Assembly (NCBI GenBank): GCA_014925825.1
Contig: JACGCK010000001.1
Location: forward strand, 62,001-126,000
Length of the DNA: 64,000 nt
Direction of reading: 5' to 3'
Origin: Pholiota molesta
Taxonomy: Eukaryota; Basidiomycota; Agaricomycetes; Agaricales; Strophariaceae
The position numbers were made by a program, and so were the translations under genes. The notes below the pieces were generated by a model that was not told where the DNA came from, searched no databases, and saw only the letters and a list, made by a program, of their open reading frames with translations. Every line of letters starts with the position of its first letter. Position 1 is the first letter of the stretch. Below, one piece after another: positions 11,839-25,067 of this stretch.

Positions 11839-12744
11839 TGTGAGTTAGAACGATACAGAAGTGATTTGGAAGGGAGAGGAAGGTGCAGCTCACCGAAGCA
11901 TTTACGTCTTATATAGGTAATTCTTCGACACACCGAAAACCAGCCGATCACCTATCACGATGGCGGAAATGAATGGAAGTACCAAAGATATCTGTGTAAT
12001 TGTGTTCTTAAAGTACGGTTTGACACGTATTTCTATCATTTTGATGCTTCAAGCATTCGACCTGCCTTTGGATTCTATGTTTATAAAAAGTGATATTGAT
12101 TCATATTGTATTACAAGAGTAAGCGCAAGATATATTCTGAATGACGGCCATTCAACTTGTTTAGCGGCTAACTTTCGCCAACCTACATTCAATTCTTGAC
12201 ACGTCTACATGATATGTAGCACTCAGAAATCACAAATGAAGAATGCATGGGACGGACGGTGGAGTATGTTATTCACCTATCAATGATTATAGAAGTTAGT
12301 TGCATGGAGGAAGTAAAGATGTCCGAAATTTAGCGAAAAATGGTCCTGCATATAATAAATTCTCGACATCATGGGACACGAAGTGCGTTTATTAACCTTC
12401 TCGACGTTATTTCTCAAGCTTGGGCGCCAAATGTTGTCTTCCGAGCACTGGTGGCAACAGAAGTTACAGCCATTCTTACCCTTTCTCAATTACAGGGGCA
12501 TAACTTTGGGTTATAGTTACTGCCGAGACGCAATCTGAAGCTTCCCGACAAACACCATCGCAGAATATGTTGCCTAATCACTAGGGCAGATGTTCGCTCA
12601 CGACGTTCCACTGCTACGTGAGACCGAGAAGGCCAATCTAACATTCCATGGTTTATTTCCACGGTACCATCCACTATCTTTCTGATTTCGATAGAATTCT
12701 TATCCTGTGTGAAATCTTTTCTTGAATGGAATGAGGGATAGGCG
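11839..12744. other. Upstream region of membrane protein, small ORFs only
   Basis: Contains a 52-residue minus-strand ORF from the ATG near 12641 (MLDWPSRSHVAVERRER) ending at 12486, and a 79-residue plus ORF at 11960-12199. Neither shows a domain. The minus ORF lies downstream of a CCAAT/TATA pair, so a transcript across here is possible. Confidence 0.25.
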
Positions 12745-12795
12745 CCCGAAGTCTATTTATAGTTAAACGGCTCCCATTGGCAGCTGCCCACCAAC
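12745..12795 (-). promoter_or_regulatory. CCAAT and TATA box pair, minus strand
   Basis: Read on the minus strand, GCCAATGG is followed about 15 bases later by CTATAAATAG, a strong match to a eukaryotic core promoter layout. It would drive transcription leftward towards the 52-residue ORF and the membrane protein gene. No start site can be read from sequence alone. Confidence 0.45.
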
Positions 12796-13879
12796 ATGAC
12801 GGTAAGGTTCATCCTGTCAATGGATATTGATAGAAGATTGATATATAATTAAGCAACAGAGAAAGTTGCACGCGAAACCATCTTTTCAGCACCGCATCGC
12901 CTATGCGTAGAGAGCAGACCGCGTATTGCGGTGGCTGCGGCGCGGAGACATAAGATGGTTGGCGAGGACTATTTAGATGTGGGGGGCAGTGTCCCAGGCG
13001 CTTAAACTTGACAACACATATGTGCACCCGCCAACGTACCGCGCTTACTGAGAAGCCCAGGAAAGGCCCAAGCCCGAGTCACAGTAGCCTGGTTGTGTTC
13101 AAGTTGTGTTGGTGGCGTTTGTCGGCGCACCCTGGACCGCCGCCGTGTTGTTTATGCGCCATCCATGCATTTGTCTTTTTAGTTGATGCGGATCATTGCT
13201 CATTCGTTGAGTGATGGGAGTCATATCAGTGACTTTTTGAACGTCTGGTAAGTATGACGCGGACCGGAACTCGCGGACCAGTTCTCAGAGCAAGTCGATA
13301 TCAGCGCCAGCGACAGCGTGTCGTCTATGACGGCCTCGGGTTGGGATGGGCGGAGGGGAATGGCTGTACCACAGGTCTTCGTTGGTTCTCGTTGGGAGAT
13401 TACCGTTTATCAAGCTCGAATGAGGTTTGTTGTTTCGCTCCAATCGTTAAAACTTCGACGTTGCATAACGACGAACTCTTTATTTTCTAGTGACCGACAT
13501 AAACATGATAGGGTTAGTAGTATACATACTAGTGGTGGTAACGCCCGAGGAGAGGTGGGGCATTGCTAGATCGGATGGGCGTTTCCGAATGCTGCCCGCC
13601 AGGAACACAGACAGAAGGAATACCCCGTCTCCACCAAGGCATGCTAGCAACAGCACCCAGACCCCCTCTACCCCTGCACTGCGGGTCGCGGGCATAGAGC
13701 GGTATGCAGTATGTAGCCCTCATGCACCAAATCTGGGGTTGTGCCCGGACTGGGCTGGCTGAGGAGCGGCGGCGCGGGTACGCAGATGGAGATGCACAGA
13801 GACGAACAGACGAAGTTCGAACAGACGCAAAAGATACGAGAGGCGCTGAGGAGAGCGGAAGAAAGCTTCAGATATAGTA
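12796..13879. other. Intergenic, no convincing gene
   Basis: Moderately GC-rich sequence with several overlapping ORFs of 70-90 codons on both strands. None has a recognisable motif or consistent splice structure. Confidence 0.3.
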
Positions 13880-15969
13880 GAATAAGAACGACATCGCAAA
13901 AATGCGCCCTGAGATATCAAGACGCCGTCATTTCGGGGTCGCACTGGCGTGCCAGTGCAGCGCGCGGAGAGGCTCTGCGGAACGTTTAAAAGAACGAAGC
14001 GCAGTGTCTCTGCACTCCACGCGTTGGTAGAATGTCCTATCGAACGCGATCATGTACGCGATAGGCAGCGCGAGGACTGTCCGCGATGCCATGGAGTCCA
14101 GAGATCAGCTTCACGGCAGAAAGCTACCCAGACTGCAAGGAACATGCGATGGATGCTCCTTCGCAAGGGTCCTGTGGAGCAGCGTGGTGCCATTCCGTGG
14201 ACTCCGATGGCCGTCTAGGAAGATTAGGGCGTCGCGCATGTCTCCAGCTGCAGCGTCCAAGGGGAGGAAGCAGAGACACGAGATGGAAGGGCGGAGCTTG
14301 GGGAGAGTAGAAAGACACATGCCTGCGCCGGGTCCATGTTTGAGGGGTCGTTTGGTTTGGCGTCCAGTTTGCAGCAGATGGGCGGCCTTGAGGCATGAGC
14401 ATGCCGGGAGAAAGGTGGCGGGCAGACAGGCGTTTGGTATTGTATTTACAGAGTCTCCATCTCCAGGGGTACTCAAGCACGCAACGCAAGGTGCGGATTC
14501 ATTGGGAGCACAGGTTCGATGGAGGTCGTACTCAGGGCTGACATGCGGACAGTGCGAGACCGAGAGAAGAAGGCATACGGTCATACCATGACGCTGAAAC
14601 CAGCAATGTCCGCAAGAGACAGTCAAGACAATTGACCACACGGAGTCAATCGAGAACTTCACACACCTTCTCCCACCCCCTCTAATTTCTTTCTCACCCC
14701 GTGTCCAGCGGCCGTGCCCCATGACCCATGCGCTCCGTCACTGCGAATGTGTATGCCGTGCACATAAACAAGTGCGAGAGATCGAGTCCAGTCGACGAAT
14801 GGCGCAGCATGATGATAGCCAAAGTGGTGGTCAGAATATCTATCATCGAGAGCCTCCCCGGGCTCATGCTTTCGAAAAGAACAGGGATGGATGAGTTCAG
14901 AGGCGACGCGCAATGAACTGATGACGGAGGAAGGAAGCAGGCGATCATCCGGAGACACGCGGTAAATGTGGCTGTGCTGTGCTGACTGTTCCGTCAGTTC
15001 CCGCGCTTCGCCGTCCTCTCTCAGCTCCTCATCCCAAATACGTTCTGTCGCACTGAAATCACTCAAACGCGCCCGCCGGGATACGCTTTTATCGATTTAC
15101 GCCATCAACTGGAGAAACAAGACGGCGAGCAATGCATGCAGGGTAGTCCCAGGCTCAGAATGCGGTTCTCGTCGCCGCCGGCTTCTTGCACTCCTTAGCG
15201 CCTCTCTTTGCAAGAAATTACACCATGATTTCGGTTCTATTTCATCCTGTGGGAGCTGTCACTGCTCGAGGCGCGGTTTTGGGGTATTTACCCACTCTAA
15301 CTCGGCATGGGGCACAAGAGGCAATCTGGGCAAATGTGCGTGTAGGAATTCGTGATACCCGCCGCTGGAGGCGGGTGTGTCGCTGATGGGTGCGAGTCAT
15401 TTCTTTCATCTTTTGACCTGTGCTTTGGCTCGAACCTTTTCGTTGGCTCGCTTGTGCTGTCTTCGTGCCTCTGAGCCTGTGTCAGGGCGCCGCGGTCGAT
15501 CAGGGCCGTTTGCATTGGGCATTCCTTTGTGCGACTGCGACTGCGACTACTGGATACGGACAGAAACTCGTGCGGTATTGGGTGGGACTAGGATACGCAG
15601 CACGTCATGCTATTATAGAGCGCTCTACGAAGTACAAAGACGCCGCAGGCCGATAGTCGGTGACAGTGTGTTTACTAGGCATGGCGTATATCCCTCCTTC
15701 TATACTCCCTGGGGCCAGCACAGGGCCAACATGCTCTGTATCGATTCTCTGCGTATTCCTTTGTTTTTTGGGGAGCTTCCTTCGACTCAATTGGCTTCCT
15801 CGGTCCGCTTTTTCGCCTGTGCACTGCTTCCATCTGCCTTCCATTACCGTTCACGTGCGCTTGCGTAACGAGGCCAGAACGAGGTGATCAATGACAATCA
15901 CTCCAGGACATAGACACACACATTCATACACGGCCCTGCTGTCGTTCTTCTTTGACCACCACAACACCC
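13880..15969. repeat. Segmental duplication copy 1, upstream of MYND gene
   Basis: Matches 26920-29404 in order: the string CTGAGATATCAAGACGCCGT (13909 region and 26940 region), GATGCCATGGAGTCCAG (14090 and 27095), the block around 14728/27609 (GCGCTCCGTCACTG), a CTGTGCTG/CTATGCTGACTGTTCC block, and a terminal MYND gene. Copies are diverged with indels. Long overlapping ORFs on the minus strand (hydrophobic SMIDILTTTLAIIML near 14840) may be remnants of a membrane protein, but no intact reading frame survives in both copies. Confidence 0.7.
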
Positions 15970-16695
15970 ATGCCCCAAGCCCTCTCCTGCTCTGTCTGCA
16001 GCACGCCCGCCTCCGAGGACACCGCGATCAAGCGCTGCTCCCGCTGCCGCGAGCGTTTCTACTGCGGTACGCACGCCGCACGCCATCTGCCCTCCGCTTG
16101 CGCTCGTTATCGTCGCTGATCAGTGCGCGCAGGCAAGGACTGCCAAGAGGCGGACTGGCCAACGCACAAGCGGACGTGCGGCGCGGTGTGGTACGACGCG
16201 CACCGCACGTGCCGCGACGGCAGCCGCCATGAGGGGCGCCTCGAGCTGATCACCTGGGCGAGCGCGGCGGAGGGCACCGGGTGGGGGTACTGCGCGCGCG
16301 AGGAGTCCGATGCGCTGCGCGCGCGGTTCGAGGGCGCGCTCGGGCGCGATGAGCGGGCGCTGCACGCGGAGTGGCCGCAGGCGTTCCGGTGGACGTGCTG
16401 CGGGACGGACGCGGGGATGGACTGGGGGTGCGACCACCATGGGACGGGAAGCAGGGCGTGTACGTGCGATTTCTGCAGGTGAGTTGCCCGCGAGGGAGTG
16501 TTCTGTGCGTGGGCGTGTGTGTTTGCTGATTGTGGGATAAGGATGGGGAAAGCGTTGCCGGATAATATCTATAATAAGGCCAATGCCTCTCGACATGGTT
16601 TGACTCTTAACCGTGGACCTGATCCGCGATCTTTCAATCGCGCTAGCGCAGCGATCGCAGAAATGGGCCGCTCGACGCTCGGGCTGCAGATGTGA
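15970..16695 (+). CDS. MYND zinc-finger protein, copy 1
   Basis: ATG at 15970, with three exons: exon 1 ends in TACTGCG before GTACGC, exon 2 covers the GKDCQEADWPTHKRTC block onward, and exon 3 starts MGKALPDN after a GTGAGT intron. The N-terminus is a complete MYND finger: CSVC, CSRC, FYCGKDCQ, then W-x2-H-x3-C. MYND fingers bind Pro-rich peptides in partner proteins. A second Cys/His-rich block follows (WTCCGTDAGMDWGCDHHG, CTCDFC), which could bind another metal. Total is about 190 residues. It is the product of a segmental duplication whose sister is at 29405. All metal-binding positions are intact. Confidence 0.82.
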
Positions 16696-19600
16696 GATGT
16701 GAATGGTGAAAGCAATATCAAATTATCAAATGGAATTACGCGTGTATGCAGCGCTTGTATAGTTAGTCAATGTATAGTACTGAGATATATTCACAATCAC
16801 TGGGCTTCACTCTCGTTTGATGTTTTGCATTTCATATACTCGATGTGTGGGTGCTATTTCGTACATCCTGCTGCGCATCTCACGCCAATCGACCTTGTAG
16901 AACTGCACAAGCAGACCTAATCTGTCATTACACCGCAAGATCTGCCAGCAAAAACACTAATCGAAGTCATATTCGTTTATTCATTCTACTTGTAACTTAT
17001 TTGTAAATGCGAAGAAATCTTTGGCCGCTTTCAGACGGGCAAAACCGTACCGACCCAAGCTATCATATAGCCATCGACTATGAGTGTTATTCCCAGCGTC
17101 CAGCTCATCACGAACTGTGGCCCAAGGATCATCTTCGCTGGTTGTGTAACTCCAGCGAAAGATTAGTATATATTACCCAACGAGTACATCACCCAACGAG
17201 ACCTCTCTCGACGGAACCTCGCAAGCGCGGTGACATGCGAGGGACATGCCATGTATCCATGTATTCCCAAGGTACCCAGTTGGTTGCGCGCAGACGCACT
17301 TTACTTATACGTATCTCCTCCGTTCCTCCAGAGATCCATTGCGGCTCCTGTCGACATCGCGTCCCAGAGGCGAAGCTGTTGCTTGTTCAACGTCAGTAGG
17401 ACACGCGCTAGCACGGATAGCCGCGATTATGCAGCTTCCAGAGGGCCGTGCCCCCTGAGATGTGCACTGCGAAAAGCTGGGCGCGCGCATTCAGGCGCTA
17501 TCGGATGCCAGGCGCGACATGCACGACACACGGGAGGCAGACGCCGGGCGATGTCGCCGGATACGCGAGGGGTACGTGATCTACTTCCCGCACCGCGCGC
17601 TCATCGCACGCGCGATGCGCGTACGGGGCGGCCGTTAACGGTCAGGGACGATGGAGGCTGGGAACGCATATGGACTGTGGTGAACACTGCCCGCGCGGAA
17701 CGTGTAGGGGACGTGCCCGCGGAAGGAGCCGTGTATGCATATCCATGTGTCCTGGCCTCCATCCCCCGACCGGGAGAAGGCAGGCCAGCGCGAGCTGATA
17801 CGGTACAGCGTCGCAAGAGGAGGCGGATCTGACGACGAGATTGAGAGGTGGGATGGAAATGGAGAATGGAGAATGGATGGCGGGATCGGCGGAGAGGAAG
17901 CTGAGGCGAAAGAGAATCAGGCAGAGTGAGCGCGTGGGGTACATCTTTGCGCGATTGTCCTCTGTCTGAGATCCGTGCAAGACCAGCAGCCCCTCCGCGC
18001 ATCCTGTTCTGAATGGTGAGGTAGATGCCGCTATGACCCCGTGAGCTGTCCGTAGACTCTGTACTGGGTGAAAGCAACGAAAAAATCAAATTGAAGCACA
18101 TTTCGCGAGTCATGAAGAGTGAATTGAGAGCGAATGAAAGGAACAAAAAAGGACACGCAAAAGATGAAGATGATCTGCGATCGCTGCGCCACTCGCACAC
18201 TCGCCTAGAGACACTTTAGGTCCGCATTGCTCATGGAATTCAGATAACAGAAAAATCTCAGAACAGGGTACAATAACACCACGGATAGTGGCCAGACCCA
18301 TGTACGGAGAACACATTTCCTGGACTCGATGGGCAGTGTCGACTGTCGAGTGTCGCGTAGACAGAAAGGGAAGGGTATGCATCGCGCAAAACACGTAACG
18401 GCTCGGATGCGACATACATATCTGCGATCAGCCCACAGCGCGAAATACCACCATGCCTCTGGCGCTTTGGAGAGCGATGGCGATTACCACGTCGGACCAT
18501 CCTTCTCCATATCATCATCGTCAGGCTTTCCATCGGTTTCGTTGGCTCGATCTCGATCGATGGACACGATGGAAAACAATTTTATGAGCTCATGAGGAGC
18601 TCGAGATAAGGCAAGCGCGTGGAAGCAAACAAAGGATGCTGCGGCTCTATGGAACATGATGGCATGGTGTTACGTGTAGGTGTATACCAGACAGAGCCTA
18701 CGAGAAACATGCGGAAGACATGCTGACGTGCTCTCTTCGGGTTCCCTGAGTCCATGCATCACCGTTCCATAGGCTGCATTCTCCCAAGCTGCAGGAGGCG
18801 GCGGGCGCCAGCGCGAGTATGCACGCGTGAAGGTGCACCAAACACAATGTAGGCGCGAGAGAAATGAGATGCGAAGACGGGGCAGACAAGCAACATGGGC
18901 AGAGGGGAACAGATACTCACATGGATCTCGCTAGATCACGAAGGGAAACTGGACGGCATCGAGGAAAGTGGTGAACAAGATACATCATCGATTAAACCTT
19001 TCACTCACCTTCCCAGTGCCAGCGCATCGACATCGCTCAGCGGCTTCCCTCCGTTTCTCCTATCCAGTATCCGACCGTGGACATTATGCGAATGAGAAGA
19101 TAGCAGAGAGCGAATCTGGGCGCTTGAAAGGCAGAAATGCTCGATGTACGGTATCATGATAGCAGATGATAACTCGAAGGAGGCTCGAAGCGATGGGAAA
19201 CGCACCTCGGGTTTCTCCGGGTCGGCGTCATCGGCGGGCCCTCGGCTTGGGCTCGTCCAACTCCAGCTTCGTCTCGACCAACGACGTGCCTTTCGTCTTG
19301 CTACTCCTTCGGGTCGAATCTGCCGCCCTCATCTTAAAGATTTTATACCCGTGTGCATTTGAATGCGCAAAATTATTGGCTGCGCCCAGGGGCCAGAGTA
19401 GGTCCGTCCAGCATGCATGAGCCAATGGCCTCCTCGTGTTTGCTATCATGTCCTCGAATTCATTATGTGCTCCCGCCCATCCGGTCAAACACCTAATCCC
19501 GGGGCACTATCCTTGGTTCGTCGACAGCCTGTCTCAGCTCATCTTATCTGCGAATGCGAGCAACTATCGGTTCTACTCTGACATCAAACGCCGGCCAAAT

Positions 19601-20248
19601 TCTCCCTCACTGGAGCACTGCGCGTTCGGCCAGCAAGCACACGCAAGTGAACATATTTAGAGAGCGCCGAGGCTTGTCGCTGTCCATCCTACGGCCTCAG
19701 CTGAGCTCGTTACATGTGAGTATGCGCCAAATGCGATTACATATACTCTTGTTCGCTCAGGCTGACACCCAATATCGTTCCCTAGTGAAAGGCATGTCTG
19801 TGGGAAGACCATGCATCTATATGACTTCCAGCGGTAGTAGGTACGTGTTTACTATGGCTCACATCATCTCGCATGCACGCGTGTCTCACGGTCGCTGACC
19901 GTGTTTTGCAGGGCGTCGAGTTGGCGGAAGTCCTTGGTTATTCTACAGAGTTCTACAAGTACGTCTTTGAGCTCCCACCCCCCACCGCCGCCGGGAACCC
20001 ATGCAAAATGGACGTGGTCAGCAACTTGTGGAGAAATTCCCAGAGCAATTTAAATGTCTACCAGGTTTTCGGATGCACTGTCTACATGATCGATGTCGCG
20101 CCAACGACTTTGTATAGGGCATAGAAAAGCTACACGACATGTTATATATTTTATGGCAAGCCTCAGAATGGCAATGACGCTTTAATTCGTTACGGCATAC
20201 ATTTAATAAATCATACCCAGCCGTCTTTTAGTCGTCCGCGCCTGTAGG
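16696..20248. other. Repeat-rich intergenic stretch
   Basis: No gene I can support. At 17635-17830 lies a member of the GC-rich repeat family that is tandem at 34341-35190 (shared strings GTCAGGGACGA, GCCCGCGGAAGGAGC). At about 18995-19280 lies a member of a second dispersed family (CACCTCGGGTTTCTCCGGGT) also found near 25430-25700, 41480-41765, 42380-42740 and 43980-44110. An ORF at 19873-20124 (GVELAEVLGYSTEFYK) may be an exon remnant. Confidence 0.4.
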
Positions 20249-23200
20249 TTATGCTCCCGGGGTGGGCGTGTGCTGAATTTGCCTGTCATTGACCCGTCTT
20301 CGGCCACCCAACAGCGGGAAAAGGATAGGCCTTCGTTCTAGTGATTGACCGTCTGCGTGTAGATTCTCGGACTGTCCGGAGTGGTGAATGATTATATTCC
20401 CGACGCTCGAATTCGAGAACATCCCATAATAAATACTGGAACTATTCTCTTGCAGGGAAGGAAGAATTGGCATAGCGGCATCCATGATGAGGTGGGCTAG
20501 AGTGTGGAGATCAAGACAGGCACCTAAACCGATAAATAAATCTTACGTTGTTTCAAAAATTCAGCAATCGCTAAAACGATGCCCTCACGAACGCGCAAAT
20601 TCTTTTCCTCCAATAGACCAAAAAGATGGGGGATGGCACCATTGACAGTCATGTTGAGATGGGCTGGAGATTTAACATGAATACGAGCACATGTGTGAAG
20701 AAAGAAGTCTTACGTTGCTTCAAGAATTCAGCCATCGCTGAGACAGCTGCAGTGCGAATGCCCAGATCCTTGTCCTTCAGCAGATCAAGGAGGTGTGGGA
20801 TGGCGCCTTTGATGATTGCGACGAGCTCGGCTGCAGAGTCGAGATCAAGACGGGAATAGGGACCATGGATCAACAAATAAATCTTACATTGCTTAGAGAA
20901 TTGGCTGATCGCTGCGATAGCCATAGAACAAATACAAATGCCCGAATCTCTGTCCATCATCGTGCTAAGAAGATGCGGGATGGCGTCTGTGACAGCCATG
21001 ACGAGGAGGGCTATACAGTCAAGGTTAAGACGGGTGTATTGTCCAACAAAGGGATCTTACGCTGCTTCAAAAATTCGTTGATCGCTAGGACAGCAGCCTC
21101 ACGAACACTGAAATCATCGTCCTTCAGCATACCAAGAAGATATGGAGTAGCAGCCTTGACCGCCCTGATGAGGTCGGCTGGGGAGTTCAGGTCAAGATGG
21201 GAACACAAACTAACAAGAAAACCTTACCCTGCTTCGAAAATTCAATGACTGCTGAGATAGCCACCACACGAACTTGCGAGTCCTTGTCCTTCAACAGAAC
21301 TAGGGGGTGTAGGATGGCACTCTTGACAGTCGTGACAAGGTTGGCTGGGAAATCAAGATTAAGAAGGGCAGCACCTAAACGGATCGGATAACTTACGTTG
21401 GTTCGAAAATTTGCCGATGACAAAAACAGCAGCACAACGAATGCCTGGATCATCGTCCGCCAATAAACGAATAAGATATGGGAATTTATCCTTTATGGCC
21501 GCAGCGTAAAACGCTGAATACGGGATGATCAAGGTGGAAACATATATATGGACAAAGGAAACTTACACTGCTTCGAAATTTCAACAATTGCAGAGATACA
21601 AGCCACACGAGCAGGCAAATACGCGTATTTCAATCGAACAAGAAGGTTCGGGATGGCATCTTCGATAGCGGTTACGAAGTCAGCTAAAGAGTCAAGGTCA
21701 GGACAGGCACTAGGATCCAACTAGGACCACAATTTTTTTTACCTTGCTTCGAAATTTCAGCAATTGCAGAGATGGTGGCAGAACGAACGCCTGAATTTAA
21801 ATCCCTCAGAAAACGTAGAAGATCTGGGATAGCATCCTTGACGGCCATGACAAGGCCGGCTGGAGGGAAGAAATCAAGTCGGGTATGTGAACCAACAGAT
21901 AAATCTTACGCTGCTTAGAAAATTCGCCGATCGCTGAGACAGCAGCCTCACGAACATGCGCATCCTCGTACTGCCGTACATTGAGCACATATGGAATACC
22001 ACCCTCAATGGTGGTGGAAAGCTCGGCTAGAGGGTTGAGATCAAGACAGGCACTAGGACGAACAAAGCAAATTTACCCCGCCTTGAAAACTGGATCATAG
22101 CGAAGCTCACAGCCACACGAATGTCCGAATCCTGGACCGCCAACATGTCAAGAATTCGCGGAATGACACCCTCGATGGCAGTGACGAGAGCAGCTGGATG
22201 GTGGAGGTCAAAATGGGCACTAGGACCAACAAGAAAATCTTACATTGCTTCGAAAATTCAGTAATTGCTGAGATCGCGGCCGCACAAACACATGAATCCT
22301 GGACTTCCAACATATCAAGAACATGTGGGATGGCGCTCTCAATGTCGGTGACAAGAGCGGCTGCATAGTTGAGACAGGGATGGCCGCTAGAATCAAAAAA
22401 GAAATCGTACCCTGCATCGAAATTTGACCAATCGCTGAGATAACAGCAGAATGAACACCCGAATTTTTGTCCATCAGTAAACCTAGCAGATATGGCATGG
22501 CACACTTAACCGCCATGACGAGGTGGGCTGGAGAGAAAAAATCAATATATGCACATGGACAAACCAAGAACTCTTACACTGCTTCGAAAATTCAGCGATT
22601 GCTGAGACAGCAGCCGCACGAACGCGTGCATCCTCGTATTTCAGTGCAGTGAGAACATGTGGGATAGCACCCTCGATAGTTGTGACGAGCTCAGCTAGTG
22701 AGTCGAGATTAGGAGGCATTAGGATAGCAGGGTCGACATTAAAGAAACCATACCCTGCTTCGAGATTTCATTGATCGCCAAGATAGTCGCCAAACGAACA
22801 CCTGCATCTTCATCCGTCAATAAGCGGAGGAGGTCTGGGATGGCAGCTTTGATGACCATGACTAAGTAGGCTGAAAAGCGGGGGATCAGGACGAGCAAAT
22901 AAACCAACAAAGAAAGCTTACTCTTCTTCGAAAATTCAGTGATTGCTGAGACGGCCGCTTCACGAATATTTGGCTCCTCACTCTTTAGTAAACCGAGAAG
23001 ATTTGGAACGGCACCATCCATGGCTGAAAGAAAATCGGCTGAAAATTGACGGTCAAAAGGAGCGCATGGACCATAAGAAAACTCTTACGCTGCTTCGAAA
23101 GTGCATTGATTGCGAAGACCACAGTGTTACGACCATCGGATTTCTCGCTCTGAAGTAAACAGAGTAGATATGGGATGGCACCCTTCATGGCTTTGACGAG

Positions 23201-25067
23201 AGCGGCTGAAGAGTCGAACATCAAGATCGGCGCATGGATCAACTGAGAAATCTTACGCTGCTTCGAAATTGCGTTGATTGCAGAGACAGTGGCTTCGCGA
23301 ACATGCAGATCCTCATCGCTGAGTAAGCCGACAATGTCTGGGATGGCAGCTTCGATGGCCGAGAAGAGGCGGGCTAAACGATAGACATCAAAGCATGAGC
23401 ATGGACCAAAAATCAATGTTACGTTGCTTTGAAAATTCGATGATCGCTAAAACTGCGGCCTCACAAACGTTCGAATCTTCGTCCTTCAGTAAACTGAGAA
23501 ATTTTGGAATAGCATCCTCGATAGCCGTTTCAAGGTCTTGATAAGCTCTTCGAAATACCGCATTCATTCCTTGAAAAGCTGTCAATAAACATAGAGCGCA
23601 AAAATACAAATCCACTTGCCCTGGGCCACTTGTAATTGGCAATTCTCCAAAACGCGTGTTGTGAGGCGCTCATAGTCTGTTCCATAAGAAGTAAAAATAT
23701 CTTCAGTATCGTTAAATGTGGCCGCAATCCAATCGTAGTCATGGATAATAACAAGGTCAATATTGGGTTGCTGCCAGATGCAAGTTCGAGTCAGCGCTTG
23801 CAAGATGCAGTTAAGTGGTTGCTTACCGAAGACAGAAAGTGTTCGCAGATATAAGAACCAGGACTCAATACCTGATGTCAAATATCAGTCGTAGACATGC
23901 CTTTTATAAAAAAGACTAACCGGTTTCGGATATTCAGGGTAGTCACGAATGATGATACTAGATGTGTTGTCCTCTGAATCGGAGGAATCTATTGTCTCCT
24001 CTTGATTTAGTAAGTCGCCAGGGCCAGACTCATTTGCAGAATTTCGATGGGCTGATGACTGGGGCAGACTTGAGAGCGCCGGACCCAGTCTAGGCAGAGA
24101 TCCCAACGGGACGTTGTTGCCGAGAGCTGGAAAGAACTCGGATGAAGCGTCAATTCGAGTACTGCGCACCTTGCCCTTAAACTTCTTTTTGAAGAAATTT
24201 TCATTGATTCCAATGATGAATCCTCGAGCGAAGACGCATTGGTTCTTATCTTCATTGACGTCCTTGATCGATGTCGGATAATGACGACTTTCCACCCCAT
24301 CTGTGTTTCGCCAAGATGCATGGAAGCCAACATCCCCTGAAGCTGGTAACCCAGCTGCCGACCCAACTCCGATGCTGAACTCCAGCTCGCGCTCTTCTTC
24401 TGGCGACCCAGCTGCAAGTCCCCATGAACGACCCTTATCGCAACCGGTCACCAAGTACAAGGAACCATTCCGCGCCTCACGCTTTCTGTCCACGTTGAGA
24501 TACTTGTACCACGACTGGGCGTGCTCGATGATGTAGTCCCTATATTCGCCGTAGGCCTTTGTTTCATTACGATCGGCACCGTGAGGGAGGACAAGCATAG
24601 CAGCACGCTCGCTGGTCATGGTGAAGTTTACCGCAACCTTCACACCGACTCCTGGCCTATACAAGATATAAGCAAGGCTAGGATGATAAATGATTGTCCA
24701 CGTACACGAGTGGTGCGCCCACTTGAAGAGCATTCTCTGTCTTCAAGTTGAACTTTGCGCCGCGCGTAATGCAAGCTTGCTCGGGATGGAATAATCGAGT
24801 TCTTGTAGTGTCAGTAGCAGGATTATGAGGGAGGGGAATGAAAAAATCAGGTGTGCCCAGATGCTGGTTGACCGGGTCATTTGCTTCAGCATGTACGTTG
24901 CACAGATAGTCAAATCCGCCGTCATCTGTAAGGAGCCCAAGGTCGCCGATGCTGATACCCTGTTTTGTGTACGCCTCTGGGAGGTTTGCATCGGGATCGG
25001 GCTTCCATAGAGGCAAGCCGTGTCGTTTCTTCAAGAGCAATTCGCGATAGATATCGCTACTGGCCAT
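20249..25067 (-). CDS. Large protein: conserved N-terminal module plus HEAT/armadillo array
   Basis: ATG at 25067 (MASSDIYRELLLKKRHGLPLW). Exons: 24706-25067, 23921-24656, 23827-23871, 23620-23770, 23423-23578, then 17 near-identical-length repeat exons, then a terminal exon 20249-20496. The protein is about 1,230 residues. The N-terminal 430 residues include GISIGDLGLLTDDGGFDYL, AAMLVLPHGADRNETK, SLYLVTGCDKGRSWGLA and IDLVIIHDYDW, a module I know from agaricomycete hypothetical proteins that often precede repeat domains. The C-terminal half is 18 helical repeats of about 39 residues (AIPHLLGLLKDEDSxVREAA then SAIxEFSKQ), the HEAT/armadillo pattern used for protein binding. One donor (23619) appears to be GC rather than GT. 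No internal stop was seen in the repeats I translated. Function is unknown; a recognition or scaffold role is inferred. Confidence 0.82.
20547..23578 (-). repeat. Tandem exon array, 18 HEAT-repeat exons
   Basis: Splice donors (CTTAC on the plus strand) recur at about 20546, 20712, 20884, 21056, 21226, 21395, 21564, 21743, 21906, 22073, 22241, 22409, 22574, 22752, 22918, 23087, 23256 and 23422, a mean period near 169 bp. Each standard exon is about 117 nt (39 codons, e.g. 20547-20663) and every intron checked is phase 1, so any number of units can be gained or lost without breaking the frame. Confidence 0.85.

Noticed and set aside
14111..14722. 203-codon minus ORF and overlapping long ORFs
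   Set aside because: Located in a segmental duplication whose sister copy has frameshifts and stops at the same place; no domain.
16120..16596. 158-codon minus ORF
   Set aside because: Antisense shadow of the MYND exon; low-complexity Arg/Pro/Ala translation typical of GC-rich antisense.
20500..23580. Array of separate small genes (about 70-140 codons each)
   Set aside because: The small frames are single exons with intron read-through; phase-1 splice sites join them into one protein.
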